Assembly (NCBI RefSeq): GCF_001553625.1
Contig: NZ_CP014230.1
Location: forward strand, 868,001 to 932,000
DNA length: 64,000 bases
Source: Desulfomicrobium orale DSM 12838
GTDB lineage: Bacteria > Desulfobacterota > Desulfovibrionia > Desulfovibrionales > Desulfomicrobiaceae
Reading direction: 5' to 3'
Notes under the pieces: generated by a model
Told to the model about the DNA's origin: nothing
The model's input: only the letters and a program-made list of their open reading frames with translations
The model's database searches: none
In this document: one piece after another, positions 53,968 to 62,437 of the stretch
Layout: every line of letters starts with the position of its first letter
How positions within the stretch are numbered: position 1 is the stretch's first letter
Position numbers and translations under genes: made by a program

Positions 53968-54255
53968 TGTCTAAACCTGCTCAATTTTATGTAGCAAGAA
54001 TGAGATTCTGATTTTTCGGGGCGCTCCCATGCAGAACAGTGCCCGTATGAACAAATCTTATTCTCAAAATTTTTTGAGAATGTTGATGAATTAGAGCATG
54101 TGCCGAATACGATCATTAATATTCGGCTCACCCTGTCTTAAAAATAGGACAACCGCTCACAGTAAGCCTGCTCTGTATTGAACAAATTTAGGCTGTACCT
54201 GCGGCATGTTTCCAATAATGTCTTTTGAGGTAGCTATTGGTTTAAAGGAGAGTTA

Positions 54256-54327
54256 GTGCCGCTTGTTTTGTACATTGCCGGCGGCATTAATTTTATGATC
54301 GCGCGTAAAATTTATAAATCCACCTGA
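54256..54327 (+). CDS. Candidate 23-residue peptide beside the ABC exporter
   Basis: A GTG start five bases after GGAG (in AAAGGAG) opens a 23-codon frame, hydrophobic at first (PLVLYIAGGINFMI) and basic at the end (ARKIYK). Its start overlaps the stop of another 16-codon frame (54206-54256) as TAGTG, a coupling arrangement. A small membrane or exported peptide is conceivable, but chance is equally possible in AT-rich DNA. Confidence 0.2.
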   Translation: MPLVLYIAGGINFMIARKIYKST

Positions 54328-54351
54328 ATCTCCAACTAAGAAGAAGATTAG

Positions 54352-54371
54352 GGGCTATTGAGAATCATCGA
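54352..54371 (+). repeat. Second copy of the IS5-like end, direct repeat of 52052-52072
   Basis: GGGCTATTGAGAATCATCGA differs from the copy at 52052 (GGGCTTGTTGAGAATCATCGA) by one indel and one base. Both have the same orientation and bracket the ABC exporter region of about 2.3 kb. Confidence 0.7.
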
Positions 54372-54488
54372 CTGTCTCGCTAGGGTTTCCGAGGCAATGC
54401 GGTTCCATTAACGCTCACTGCCTGTCACTCAATGCTCTTCTTTCCATAGTGGCATTGAAGCACAACAGGCTCCAATCCCTGGCAGACC

Positions 54489-55637
54489 CTACTCCAGAAT
54501 GCCGCGCACGGCCCGGATCACATCTTCCACGTCCTTGTCCGAGAGCTTGGCTGACAGCGGCAGGCTTACGGTCTGCCGGCCGATGTCGCGGGCATAGGGG
54601 TAATCGTCCGCGTTCCAGCCGAACCGTTCCTGATAGAAGGGGTGCTCAGGCAGAGAAAGATAGTGTACGCCCACGCCGATTTTTTGCCCGGTCATGCGGC
54701 CGAGGAAACTGTCCCGGCTGATGCCCGTGCGGCTTTCTTCCACCAGAATCGTGAACAGATGGTGTCCATGCCGGGTGTTTTCCTCCACCGGCGCGGGCAG
54801 GGTCAGGGGCAGTGGACTCAGGGCGTCCATGTAGCGTTCCCAGATTTCCCGCCGCCGCTCCCAGTAGGATTCGACCTTCTTCAGCTGCCCGAGGCCCAGA
54901 GCGGCCTGCATGTCCGTCATGTTGTATTTGAACCCCGCCTCCATGACCAGGTAGTGCTTGTAGCCCTCGTCGCCGAAGCGCTTCCAGGCGTCGCTGGACA
55001 TGCCGTGCAGGGCCAGCATCTTCAGGCGCGCGGCGTGGTCGGAGTCCTTGGCCAGCACCATGCCGCCCTCTCCGGTGACGACGTTCTTGGTCACATAGAA
55101 GCTGAAGCAGCCGAAATCTCCGAAGGTTCCGGCCTTTTGTCCGTGGTACTCGGTTTCAATGGCGTGGGCGCAGTCCTCGATGACCACCAGATTGCGGGGC
55201 TCGGCCAGCCGGGCGAGAGCGTCCATCTCGCAGGGCCGTCCGGTGAAATGGACGGGCACGATGGCCCTGGTGCGGTCCGTGATTTTTTCGCGCACCCGGT
55301 CCGGGGAGATGTTCATGGTTCTGGGGTCCACGTCGGCCAGAACGGGAGTGGCGCCGGCGTGGATGATGGCGTTGACGGTGGCGCAGAAGGTCAGGGGCGT
55401 GGTGATGACTTCGTCACCGGGGCCGATGCCCGCCGCCAGAATGCTCAGATGCAGGGCCGCGGTGCAGGAGTTGACGGCCACGGCGTGATCCGCGTTTTTG
55501 TATCCGGCGAAGTTCCGTTCGAATTCGGCCACGCGCGGGCCGGTGCCGATCCAGCCGCTGCGCAGGCAGGCCACGACTTCTTCGATTTCATCCTCGGCGA
55601 TTCTGGGCGAACCGAAAACCAGAAAATTCTCACGCAT
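54489..55637 (-). CDS. DegT/DnrJ/EryC1 aminotransferase (sugar aminotransferase)
   Basis: 382 residues. The PLP lysine is in SFYVTKNVVTGEGGM, with EDCAHAIETEYHG and GFKYNMTDMQAALGL as other family blocks. It transfers an amino group to a nucleotide-linked 4-keto sugar, as in ArnB, PseC or WecE. The substrate cannot be assigned. The ATG follows GGGGAG. It is not in a polysaccharide cluster, but the window also has rfbA and an ArnT-like transferase, so surface glycan modification is a plausible setting. Confidence 0.87.
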   Translation of the reverse strand: MRENFLVFGSPRIAEDEIEEVVACLRSGWIGTGPRVAEFERNFAGYKNADHAVAVNSCTAALHLSILAAGIGPGDEVITTPLTFCATVNAIIHAGATPVLADVDPRTMNISPDRVREKITDRTRAIVPVHFTGRPCEMDALARLAEPRNLVVIEDCAHAIETEYHGQKAGTFGDFGCFSFYVTKNVVTGEGGMVLAKDSDHAARLKMLALHGMSSDAWKRFGDEGYKHYLVMEAGFKYNMTDMQAALGLGQLKKVESYWERRREIWERYMDALSPLPLTLPAPVEENTRHGHHLFTILVEESRTGISRDSFLGRMTGQKIGVGVHYLSLPEHPFYQERFGWNADDYPYARDIGRQTVSLPLSAKLSDKDVEDVIRAVRGILE

Positions 55638-55749
55638 ATGCTTCTCCCCGCCCTCATCCCGGCATGGACGAAAGGACGATTACTCTTTATGAATTTTCCA
55701 TCCGTTTCGGCGGGCTATCCCAACATCCACGGCATAGCAAGGAGGCTCC

Positions 55750-56007
55750 ATGACCGAAAAACGTATCACGCTTTACGCTCTGACCACCTGTTCCCACTGC
55801 AAGAAGACAAAGGAGCTGCTGGATGGCTGTGGAGCCGAGTATGACTGCGTTTTCGTGGACAAGCTGCAAGGCGAGGAACGCAAGGAAATGATCGAGGCCA
55901 TCAAGAAGGTGAATCCGAAGCTGTCCTTTCCGACCCTGCTCCTGGGCGAAGAAACCGTTGTCGGTTTCAAGGAGGCCCGGATCATGGAAATACTGGAGCG
56001 GCGATGA
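55750..56007 (+). CDS. Glutaredoxin-like thiol-redox protein
   Basis: 85 residues in the thioredoxin fold. The active-site CxxC is C14-SH-C17 (TTCSHCKKT), with the cis-proline in LSFPTLLL and the GF/E end (VVGFKEARI). Its stop overlaps the next gene's start by four bases. Coupled synthesis with an FTR catalytic chain suggests it is the thiol protein reduced by that enzyme from ferredoxin, replacing glutathione. Confidence 0.9.
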   Translation: MTEKRITLYALTTCSHCKKTKELLDGCGAEYDCVFVDKLQGEERKEMIEAIKKVNPKLSFPTLLLGEETVVGFKEARIMEILERR

Positions 56008-56363
56008 ATCCCGAAGCATTGTACGAAAAGCTGCGCGCGGTGCAGGAGCCCAGAGGATTTTTCTTCAACAGCGACAAGGCCTTTGTGCTGGATCTGATGG
56101 AAGGGCTTCTGGTCAACCGCGAACGCTACGGCTACATGGCCTGTCCGTGCCGTCTGGCTTCGGGAAACCGGGAGCTGGACAGGGATATCTTCTGTCCCTG
56201 CGAATACCGCGAGCCTGATGTGGCCGAATTCGGGGCCTGTTACTGCGGCCTGTATGTGAGCGAGGACTGGAACGTGGGCCGCATTCCGCACGAAACGGTG
56301 CCCGAACGCCGCGATCCGGAAAAACTGCTGGCAGCTCTCATGGCCGGAGACGACGAGTCTTAG
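56004..56363 (+). CDS. Ferredoxin-thioredoxin reductase catalytic chain-like protein
   Basis: 119 residues. The three paired cysteines typical of the FTR beta chain are visible: C47-P-C49, C64-P-C66 and C79-Y-C81, which hold a [4Fe-4S] cluster beside a redox disulfide. Spacings are 14 and 12, not the 16 and 8 of plant FTR. No variable subunit gene is adjacent. It should pass electrons from ferredoxin to the glutaredoxin-like protein encoded just before it. A terminator hairpin follows. Confidence 0.88.
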   Translation: MNPEALYEKLRAVQEPRGFFFNSDKAFVLDLMEGLLVNRERYGYMACPCRLASGNRELDRDIFCPCEYREPDVAEFGACYCGLYVSEDWNVGRIPHETVPERRDPEKLLAALMAGDDES

Positions 56364-56379
56364 GACCTGAGGATGCTCG

Positions 56380-56429
56380 TGCCGCATCCCGGAGCGCCGC
56401 CCCAGGGGGAATCCGGGCGCGGCATTTTT
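56380..56429 (+). terminator. Intrinsic terminator after the FTR gene
   Basis: TGCCGC (56380-56385) with GCGGCA (56419-56424) and CCCGG (56388-56392) with CCGGG (56413-56417) form a two-part stem followed by five T (56425-56429). Confidence 0.7.
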
Positions 56430-56566
56430 GTTTTCCGGGATTCCCGCTGCACGGCTTCACTTTACCCGGCGTCCATGAAAATTTGCGGGAATTCTGCAGG
56501 ATTCACCGTACGGCACTCGGGCGCTTTCCGCATCAAACCAAGCATAACCTCAACGGAACCTTCGGC

Positions 56567-57961
56567 ATGACCAAAATAGTGACCCGCTTTCCTCCCAGCC
56601 CCACGGGCTATCTGCATATCGGCGGCGCGCGCACCGCGCTTTTCAACTATCTGTACGCGCACCAGAACGGCGGCACCTTCGTGCTGCGTATCGAGGACAC
56701 GGACCAGGCCCGCTCCACCCAGGACATGACCGACGCCATCCTCGACGCCATGGCCTGGCTCGGTCTGGACTTCGACGAAGGCCCTTTCTTTCAGAGCCAG
56801 CGCGGCGATCTGTATAACAGCTATGTGGACAGGCTGCTGGAAACGGGCAAGGCTTATTACTGTTCCTGCTCCGCCGACGAGGTCGAAGCCATGCGCGAAA
56901 AAGCAAGGGCCGAGGGCCGCAAGCCCAAGTACGACGGCTCATGCCGCGAACGGGGGCTGGGGCCGGGGCCGGGCCGCGTGGTTCGCTTCAAGACGCCCCT
57001 TGCGGGCAAGGTCGTCTTCGACGACATCATAAAAGGACCCATCGCCTGGGACGTGCGGGAAATGGACGATTTCGTCATCCGCCGCGCCGACGGCTCGTCC
57101 ATCTATCACATGGCCGTGGTCGTGGATGACGCCCTCATGGGCGTGACCCACGTCATTCGCGGAGACGACCATCAGAACAACACGCCGAAGCAGATTCTCC
57201 TGTACGAAGCGCTGGGATTTCCCCTGCCCCGGTTCGGGCACGTGCCCATGATTCTCGGCCCGGACAAGAAGAAGATGAGCAAGCGCCACGGGGCGACATC
57301 CGTCATGGTTTACAAGGAGCAGGGCTATCTGCCCGAGGCCATGCTCAGCTACCTGTCGCGTCTGGGCTGGTCCCACGGCGACGACGAGCTGTTCACCATG
57401 GGGGAGCTGCTGGAAAAATTCTCCCTGGAGGGCCTGGGCAAGTCGGCTTCGGTCTTCGATGTGGACAAGCTGAACTGGACCAACAGTCATTTCATCAAAA
57501 CCGCAGATGTGCCCCGTCTGGCCGGACTGCTGGAGGAAATTGTCCGCTCTTCCACGGAATTCACGCCGGAAAGAAGCTATCTGGAGGCCATTGTGCCCCT
57601 GTATCAGACCAGAGCCAAGACGCTTAAGGAAATGGCCGAGCAGGCGGCCTTTTTCTTTTACGATGCGCAGGCTCTGCCCTACGACGCGGCGGCCGTGGAG
57701 AAATTCCTCACGCCCGAGGCGCGGGAACATCTCGCCGCTCTGGCCCGGCGCATGGAGGCCCTTGCCGTTTTCGATCAGAAGAATCTGGAAGACATGGCCA
57801 GCGCCTACCTGGAAGAGACAGGCCTCAAGTTCAAGGCCCTGGCCCAGCCCATCCGCGTGGCCATCACCGGCGGCACCACCAGTCCCGGACTTTTCGAGAC
57901 CATGCATGTGCTGGGGCGGGAACGCACCCTGGCCCGCTTCGTGCGGGCCGCGGAGCTGTAA
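56567..57961 (+). CDS. gltX: Glutamyl-tRNA synthetase
   Basis: 464 residues, normal length. Class I signature RFPPSPTGYLHIGGARTALF near the start and the second KMSKRHG motif at about residue 238 are intact, as is VLRIEDTDQARS. It charges tRNA-Glu, and in many bacteria without GlnRS also tRNA-Gln. ATG 56567 is the conserved start; the open frame runs 28 codons upstream without homology. It is followed 70 bp later by the phospholipid gene cluster. Confidence 0.96.
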   Translation: MTKIVTRFPPSPTGYLHIGGARTALFNYLYAHQNGGTFVLRIEDTDQARSTQDMTDAILDAMAWLGLDFDEGPFFQSQRGDLYNSYVDRLLETGKAYYCSCSADEVEAMREKARAEGRKPKYDGSCRERGLGPGPGRVVRFKTPLAGKVVFDDIIKGPIAWDVREMDDFVIRRADGSSIYHMAVVVDDALMGVTHVIRGDDHQNNTPKQILLYEALGFPLPRFGHVPMILGPDKKKMSKRHGATSVMVYKEQGYLPEAMLSYLSRLGWSHGDDELFTMGELLEKFSLEGLGKSASVFDVDKLNWTNSHFIKTADVPRLAGLLEEIVRSSTEFTPERSYLEAIVPLYQTRAKTLKEMAEQAAFFFYDAQALPYDAAAVEKFLTPEAREHLAALARRMEALAVFDQKNLEDMASAYLEETGLKFKALAQPIRVAITGGTTSPGLFETMHVLGRERTLARFVRAAEL

Positions 57962-58031
57962 CCGCATCATGCCCCTGAACGGCGGGCACAACTTTTTCGA
58001 ACCCGGTCGATAATTTCAGGGAGGCTTCTCC

Positions 58032-58670
58032 ATGCTCTATCTGCAGAAAGGCAATTTCCAGAAACTCGTGCGCTGGATCGGCGGATCGTGGATGACGGCC
58101 AACCAGGCAACGGCTCTGGGTATCGCGTGCATTTTTCTTGTTTCGGCATCCTTCTATCTGGGGCTGACCTTTGCAAGCTGCCGCTGGCTCCTTGCGCTGA
58201 CACCCGTTTTTCTGGTGCTGCGCATGATCATGAATACCCTGGACGGCATGCTGGCCCGCGAATACCAGACCGGCAGCGTGGCCGGGGAGCTTTTCAACGA
58301 AGGCCTGGACATTGTCGGCGACACCGTCTGCTACGGCGTGCTGCTTTTCGTGCCCGGCATTCCGCAGCTGCCTCTGATTCTGTTTCTGCTTTTGACCTGG
58401 ATGGCCGAATACTTCGGAGTGCTCGGCAAGGGCTTTCCGGGAGGCGTGCGCCGCCATGAAACCTTTTTCGGCGGCAAGCCGGACCGGGCCATCTGGATGG
58501 GGCTCATGGCCCTGCTGCTCTTCTTTTTCCCGGGACTTACTCCTTACACGGGAGCCTATCTGCTTCTGGCCTCGTGCTTTGTCTTTCTGACCAGCGTGGT
58601 CAGAATCCGCAAGATTCTGCAGGCGGCCGCAGGCAAGGAGTATCAGTCCTACACCTGGATCGGGAGATGA
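58032..58670 (+). CDS. CDP-alcohol phosphatidyltransferase-family protein with altered motif
   Basis: 212 residues with about six membrane helices. The family motif D-x2-D-G-x2-A-R-x8-G-x3-D-x3-D appears as N68-x2-D71-G-x2-A-R-x8-G85-x3-N89-x3-D93, so two of four metal-binding aspartates are asparagines. Normal members join CDP-diacylglycerol or a CDP-alcohol to a phosphoalcohol or alcohol. The change suggests a different activity or metal use, or an inactive form. It opens a cluster with a CdsA-like and a PlsC-like gene, each separated by one base. RBS GGGAGG is strong. Confidence 0.82.
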   Translation: MLYLQKGNFQKLVRWIGGSWMTANQATALGIACIFLVSASFYLGLTFASCRWLLALTPVFLVLRMIMNTLDGMLAREYQTGSVAGELFNEGLDIVGDTVCYGVLLFVPGIPQLPLILFLLLTWMAEYFGVLGKGFPGGVRRHETFFGGKPDRAIWMGLMALLLFFFPGLTPYTGAYLLLASCFVFLTSVVRIRKILQAAAGKEYQSYTWIGR

Positions 58671-58671
58671 C

Positions 58672-59724
58672 ATGAAGGCGCTGCACATGGCCTTTCTGCT
58701 TCTGCTGGTCGGGATCTCGTTCGTGCTGCTTGAGCGCCGGGGCGAGACGGGCATGCTGCTCGTCATGTCCGTCATGGTCGGGTTGCTCGGATTTTTTTCC
58801 CTGGCCTGGCGCTGGATGGAGCGCAAGCAGATGGCTCTGGCCACGGAAATCCGCGACCGGACCATCACCTGGTGGTGGATGATCGCCATTTTCATGCTGG
58901 CCCTGTCCACGCACCGCATGGTTTCCTTCGCCTTTCTGGGTTTTCTCTGCTTCGCCTCTCTGCGCGAGTACTATTCCATGCTGCCCATGGAGGAGACACT
59001 GGACGCCCGCCTTTTGTCCTTCAGGGACAGGGCTTCCATCTTCGCCAGCTATCTGGCCATTCCGGTCATCATCTTCGTGGCCTATATCCAGTGGTATGAG
59101 CTGTTCATCATTCTGGTGCCGGTCTATGTCTTTCTGTTCACGCCCATCGTGTTCGTATTGCAGAACCGGACCACCGGCGGCCTCAAATCCCTGGGCACCG
59201 TCGCTCTGGGCTTCATGTTTTTCGTCCACAACCTGGGACACTGCCTGTTCATGATCAACATGGGCGCCATTGTGCTCATGTACTGCTTCGCTTTGACCGA
59301 AGCCCGGGACCTGCTTTCCTTCTGGATCGGCAAAGGTCTGGCCGCCCGCGCGCAGACCATGCCGGAGGGCTTTCTCCGCCGTGCTCTGGAGCTGCGGGTT
59401 GCGCCGGACATAAGCCCAAAAAAGACCTGGGCCGCGGGCCTTCTGGCCGCCGTTCTGGTGGCGGCCCTGTCCCTTGTCTTCACGCCGCTCATGCCTTCCT
59501 TCCCGGACGGGGAAATGTCCTACGCCTACTGCGCCTTCGTGGGGCTGATGATCGGCGTGCTCGGGCTGTTCGGCGACTTGGTCTTCTCCATGATCAAGCG
59601 CGACATCGGCGTGAAGGATTCCGGCGCGTCCCTGCCCGGCCACGGAGGCGTCATCGACCGCGTGGACAGTCTGGTCTTCACCATTCCCATCGTTTTTCAT
59701 CTTATCCGCTGGAAGTATTTCTGA
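58672..59724 (+). CDS. Phosphatidate cytidylyltransferase-like membrane protein (CdsA family)
   Basis: 350 residues, about ten membrane helices. The CdsA signature near the C-terminus, GDLVFSMIKRDIGVKDSG then LPGHGGVIDRVDSL, is intact, as is ISPKKTWAA earlier. It makes CDP-diacylglycerol from phosphatidate and CTP. It follows the altered CDP-alcohol transferase by one base and precedes a PlsC-like gene by one base, like the ynbAB pair of enteric bacteria, so it is likely a specialised paralogue and not the housekeeping enzyme. Confidence 0.87.
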   Translation: MKALHMAFLLLLVGISFVLLERRGETGMLLVMSVMVGLLGFFSLAWRWMERKQMALATEIRDRTITWWWMIAIFMLALSTHRMVSFAFLGFLCFASLREYYSMLPMEETLDARLLSFRDRASIFASYLAIPVIIFVAYIQWYELFIILVPVYVFLFTPIVFVLQNRTTGGLKSLGTVALGFMFFVHNLGHCLFMINMGAIVLMYCFALTEARDLLSFWIGKGLAARAQTMPEGFLRRALELRVAPDISPKKTWAAGLLAAVLVAALSLVFTPLMPSFPDGEMSYAYCAFVGLMIGVLGLFGDLVFSMIKRDIGVKDSGASLPGHGGVIDRVDSLVFTIPIVFHLIRWKYF

Positions 59725-59725
59725 C

Positions 59726-60349
59726 ATGCTCCGCGTGCTGCTCCACGCCGCGAGCAGGGTTTTTCTCACCCTGGCCTTCGGCTTCACTCCGGCCCGGCCC
59801 CTGGAGGACGCGCAGTGCATAGTGGCCGCCAACCATAACACCCATCTCGACACGCTGGCGCTCTGCCGTCTTTTTCCGCTGCGCCGCGTCAATTCGGTCA
59901 AGGTGGTCGCGGCGCGGGATTACTTCGATCATGGGATCGGCGGATTTTTCGGCCGCATGGCCTTCAATCTCATCCTGCTCGACCGCCGGAGTGCCAGAAC
60001 ATCCCTTGAGCCCGTGGAGGAGGCTCTGCGGCAGGGCTTTTCCGTCATCCTTTTTCCCGAAGGCACGCGGGGCGAGCCCGGCGTGATGCGGCCCTTCAAG
60101 AGAGGCATCGGCAAACTGGCTCTCGATTTTCCGGAACTGCCGGTTTATCCCGTTTGCCTGCACGGCATCGAAAAAACGCTGCCCAAGGGAGGGCGGCTGC
60201 CGGTTCCGTTCACCATCAGGACCGAGGTGCTTCCTCCTGTCTTCGGAAAGGATTTCCTTCATGCCGGACAGCAGGGCCGAAAGCTCCTGACGGCCCGCCT
60301 CGAGGAGCATATCCGCGCGGCGGGAGCCGGGAGCGCGTGCCGGTCTTGA
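59726..60349 (+). CDS. PlsC-like 1-acylglycerol-phosphate acyltransferase
   Basis: 207 residues. The acyltransferase H-x4-D motif is in ANHNTHLDTL, with FPEGTRGEPG as the second block and VYPVCLHG as another. It likely acylates lysophosphatidate or a similar acceptor at the inner membrane. It is the third gene of the tightly packed phospholipid cluster; together the three could build an unusual phospholipid. The next gene follows after 34 bp. Confidence 0.85.
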   Translation: MLRVLLHAASRVFLTLAFGFTPARPLEDAQCIVAANHNTHLDTLALCRLFPLRRVNSVKVVAARDYFDHGIGGFFGRMAFNLILLDRRSARTSLEPVEEALRQGFSVILFPEGTRGEPGVMRPFKRGIGKLALDFPELPVYPVCLHGIEKTLPKGGRLPVPFTIRTEVLPPVFGKDFLHAGQQGRKLLTARLEEHIRAAGAGSACRS

Positions 60350-60383
60350 ACCGCACCGGAAACATCCGGAAACAGAGAACATC

Positions 60384-61529
60384 ATGTACGCATACCAGCG
60401 GGACAGCATCTACACCGCCCAGGCCGGGGACGGGCTGGAAGAACTCCTCGCGGCCGAGCTGACGGAACTCGGCGCTGAAAATTCCGTTCCCGGATTCCGC
60501 TTCGTGCGTTTCCGGGCCGATTTCGAAACCCTGTGCCGGATTGTGCACCGCTCCCGGCTGGCGACGCGGATTCTCGCTCCCCTGATTTATTTTCCCTGCC
60601 CCACGGACAGGGCCCTTTACGGCGCCGGAAGAGACATCCGCTGGACGGACTTTCTGAATCCGGACCAGACCTTCGCCATCACAGCCAATGTCTCGGAAAG
60701 CCGCATCGGACATTCCCGGTACGCGGCCCTGAAGCTGAAAGACGCCGTGGCGGACTGGTTCCGGGATCAGACCGGCCGCCGTCCCGGCGTGGAGCCGCGT
60801 GAGCCGGACCTGTGGCTGCATCTGCACATCCGGCGGGACCGGGCGACCATCAGCGTGGACGCTTCCGGCGGCTCCCTGCACCGGCGCGGCTACCGGGTGC
60901 GGAGTGTGGACGCCCCCATGCAGGAAACTCTGGCCGCGGCCATCATCCGCCTGAGCGGATGGGACGGCGCATGTCCTCTCGTGGATCCTCTGTGCGGATC
61001 GGGGACCCTGTTGTGCGAGGCGCTCATGGCCGCCGGAGGCATTCCCGCTGCGGTGCTGCGGACCCGTTTCGGGTTCATGCGCCTGCCGGAGTTTCAGCCT
61101 GGATCATGGGCCGCCATGTGCGCCCGGACTTCGCCCGAGGCGGAGCGCTTGGCTCGTGCGGCCGCCCTGATCCGCGGCGGCGACCGGGATCCGGAAGCCG
61201 TGCAGGCCGCGCGGGAGAATCTGGCCCGGCTGCCCGGAGGCCGCGGCGTGAGTGTGGAGCGCGGGGATTTCTTCGACCGCCGGGATCTGGCGGGCGCGGC
61301 CATTGTCGCCAATCCGCCCTACGGTATCCGTCTGGGTGGAAACGACGACATGGGGGCGTGGTACAAGCGGCTGGGGGACCATCTCAAACGTCACTGTACC
61401 GGAGCCACGGCGTGCATCTATTTCGGCGACCGGACCCTGCTCAAGCATATCGGCCTGCGCCCGGAATGGAAAAAGCCCCTCAAGAACGGCGGCCTGGACG
61501 GACGGCTGGCCAGGTTCACCCTGTACTGA
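60384..61529 (+). CDS. THUMP-domain 23S rRNA guanine-N2 methyltransferase (RlmL N-half-like)
   Basis: 381 residues. A THUMP RNA-binding domain (about 40-160) precedes a Rossmann methyltransferase of the UPF0020 family: LVDPLCGSGTLLCEA for SAM, GGDRDPEAVQAAREN, and the catalytic IVANPPYGIRLG. It is like the N-terminal half of E. coli RlmL/YcbY, which makes m2G2445 in 23S rRNA; the C-terminal RlmK half is not attached. ATG 60384 is the likely start. Confidence 0.88.
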   Translation: MYAYQRDSIYTAQAGDGLEELLAAELTELGAENSVPGFRFVRFRADFETLCRIVHRSRLATRILAPLIYFPCPTDRALYGAGRDIRWTDFLNPDQTFAITANVSESRIGHSRYAALKLKDAVADWFRDQTGRRPGVEPREPDLWLHLHIRRDRATISVDASGGSLHRRGYRVRSVDAPMQETLAAAIIRLSGWDGACPLVDPLCGSGTLLCEALMAAGGIPAAVLRTRFGFMRLPEFQPGSWAAMCARTSPEAERLARAAALIRGGDRDPEAVQAARENLARLPGGRGVSVERGDFFDRRDLAGAAIVANPPYGIRLGGNDDMGAWYKRLGDHLKRHCTGATACIYFGDRTLLKHIGLRPEWKKPLKNGGLDGRLARFTLY

Positions 61530-61675
61530 CGACTTCCTGGCTTCGTCGGCGGATGTCCTTGACAGATCGCCGGGATTGCATCACGTTATCGCACAATGTC
61601 CGGCTCAGCCGGGTCCGCGACCCTGAGTCCGCCGGACCGCCATTACCATCGTCCCATTTACCACGAGGAGGTTCT

Positions 61676-62272
61676 ATGATCTTCATGCTTCCGGATCTTC
61701 CCTACGCCAAAGATGCGTTAAGTCCTTACATCAGTGCCAAAACCTTCGACTTCCATTACGGCAAACATCATCAGGCATATATCGACAACACCAACAAACT
61801 CATCGCCGGAACCGATCTGGACGGCAAAACCCTGCGCGAGATCATCACCACCACTGCCGGAGACGCCACGCGGGTCGGCATTTTCAACAACGCGGCCCAG
61901 GTCTGGAACCATTCCTTCTACTGGCAGTGTATGAAGCCGGGCGGCGGCGGAGCCCCCAACGGTGATATAGCCGAGAGCATCGTCCAGACTTTCGGCAGCT
62001 ACGAGAACTTCGCCAAGGCCTTCAAGGAGGCCGGAGTGACCCAGTTCGGCAGCGGCTGGGCCTGGCTGGTGGAAAAGAACGGCAAGCTCGAAATCATGAA
62101 GACCCCCAACGCCGACACGCCCATGGCTCACGGCGCCAAGGCCCTGCTTACGGCTGACGTCTGGGAACATGCCTACTATCTGGACTACCAGAACAGGCGG
62201 CCCGATTACCTGCAGGATTTCCTGGAAAAGCTGGTCAACTGGGAATTCGTGAATCAGCAGCTGAAAAAGTAA
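61676..62272 (+). CDS. sodB: Superoxide dismutase, Fe type
   Basis: 198 residues. Metal ligands H27, H79, D161 and H165 are all present (HYGKHHQAY, NHSFYW, DVWEHAYYLDY). Q75 in NNAAQVWNH sits where Fe-SODs have their active-site glutamine. It removes superoxide in the cytoplasm, useful for an anaerobe exposed to air. ATG 61676 has GAGGAGG upstream; the long frame extending to 60812 is inside the methyltransferase gene and is rejected. Confidence 0.95.
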   Translation: MIFMLPDLPYAKDALSPYISAKTFDFHYGKHHQAYIDNTNKLIAGTDLDGKTLREIITTTAGDATRVGIFNNAAQVWNHSFYWQCMKPGGGGAPNGDIAESIVQTFGSYENFAKAFKEAGVTQFGSGWAWLVEKNGKLEIMKTPNADTPMAHGAKALLTADVWEHAYYLDYQNRRPDYLQDFLEKLVNWEFVNQQLKK

Positions 62273-62293
62273 CCGCATCGTCTCTCCCTCAGA

Positions 62294-62332
62294 GGGTCTT
62301 TGCCGCGCCTGCGGCGGCAAAGGCCCTTTTTT
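62294..62332 (+). terminator. Intrinsic terminator of sodB
   Basis: TTTGCCGC (62299-62306) pairs with GCGGCAAA (62314-62321); flanking GGG and CCC extend the stem and six T follow (62327-62332), 22-60 bp after the stop. Confidence 0.92.
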
Positions 62333-62437
62333 GAAAAGCTCCGGGCCTCCGTTCACGGCGGCCGGAACTCCACGGACCCGCTTCCCGGCGGGATTTCATG
62401 AATTCTTCCGCGAGGGTCTTCCCCTGTTTCCAAAGAG

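Larger units (their letters stand above)
53968..54488. other. AT-rich 521 bp region between the ABC exporter and the DegT gene
   Basis: No standard gene is present. It holds two palindromes, TTCTCAAAA/TTTTGAGAA (54061-54080) and GCCGAATA/TATTCGGC (54102-54127), two overlapping mini-ORFs (54206-54327) and a second copy of the IS5-like end (54352-54371). The palindromes may be operators or terminators of a lost gene. Confidence 0.6.

Noticed and set aside
61559-61588. TTGACA upstream of sodB as a promoter
   Set aside because: No acceptable -10 box at 16-18 bases spacing was found.
60812-61675. 288-codon in-frame extension upstream of sodB
   Set aside because: It is a frame shadow of the RlmL-like gene; Fe-SOD begins at 61676 with a strong ribosome site.
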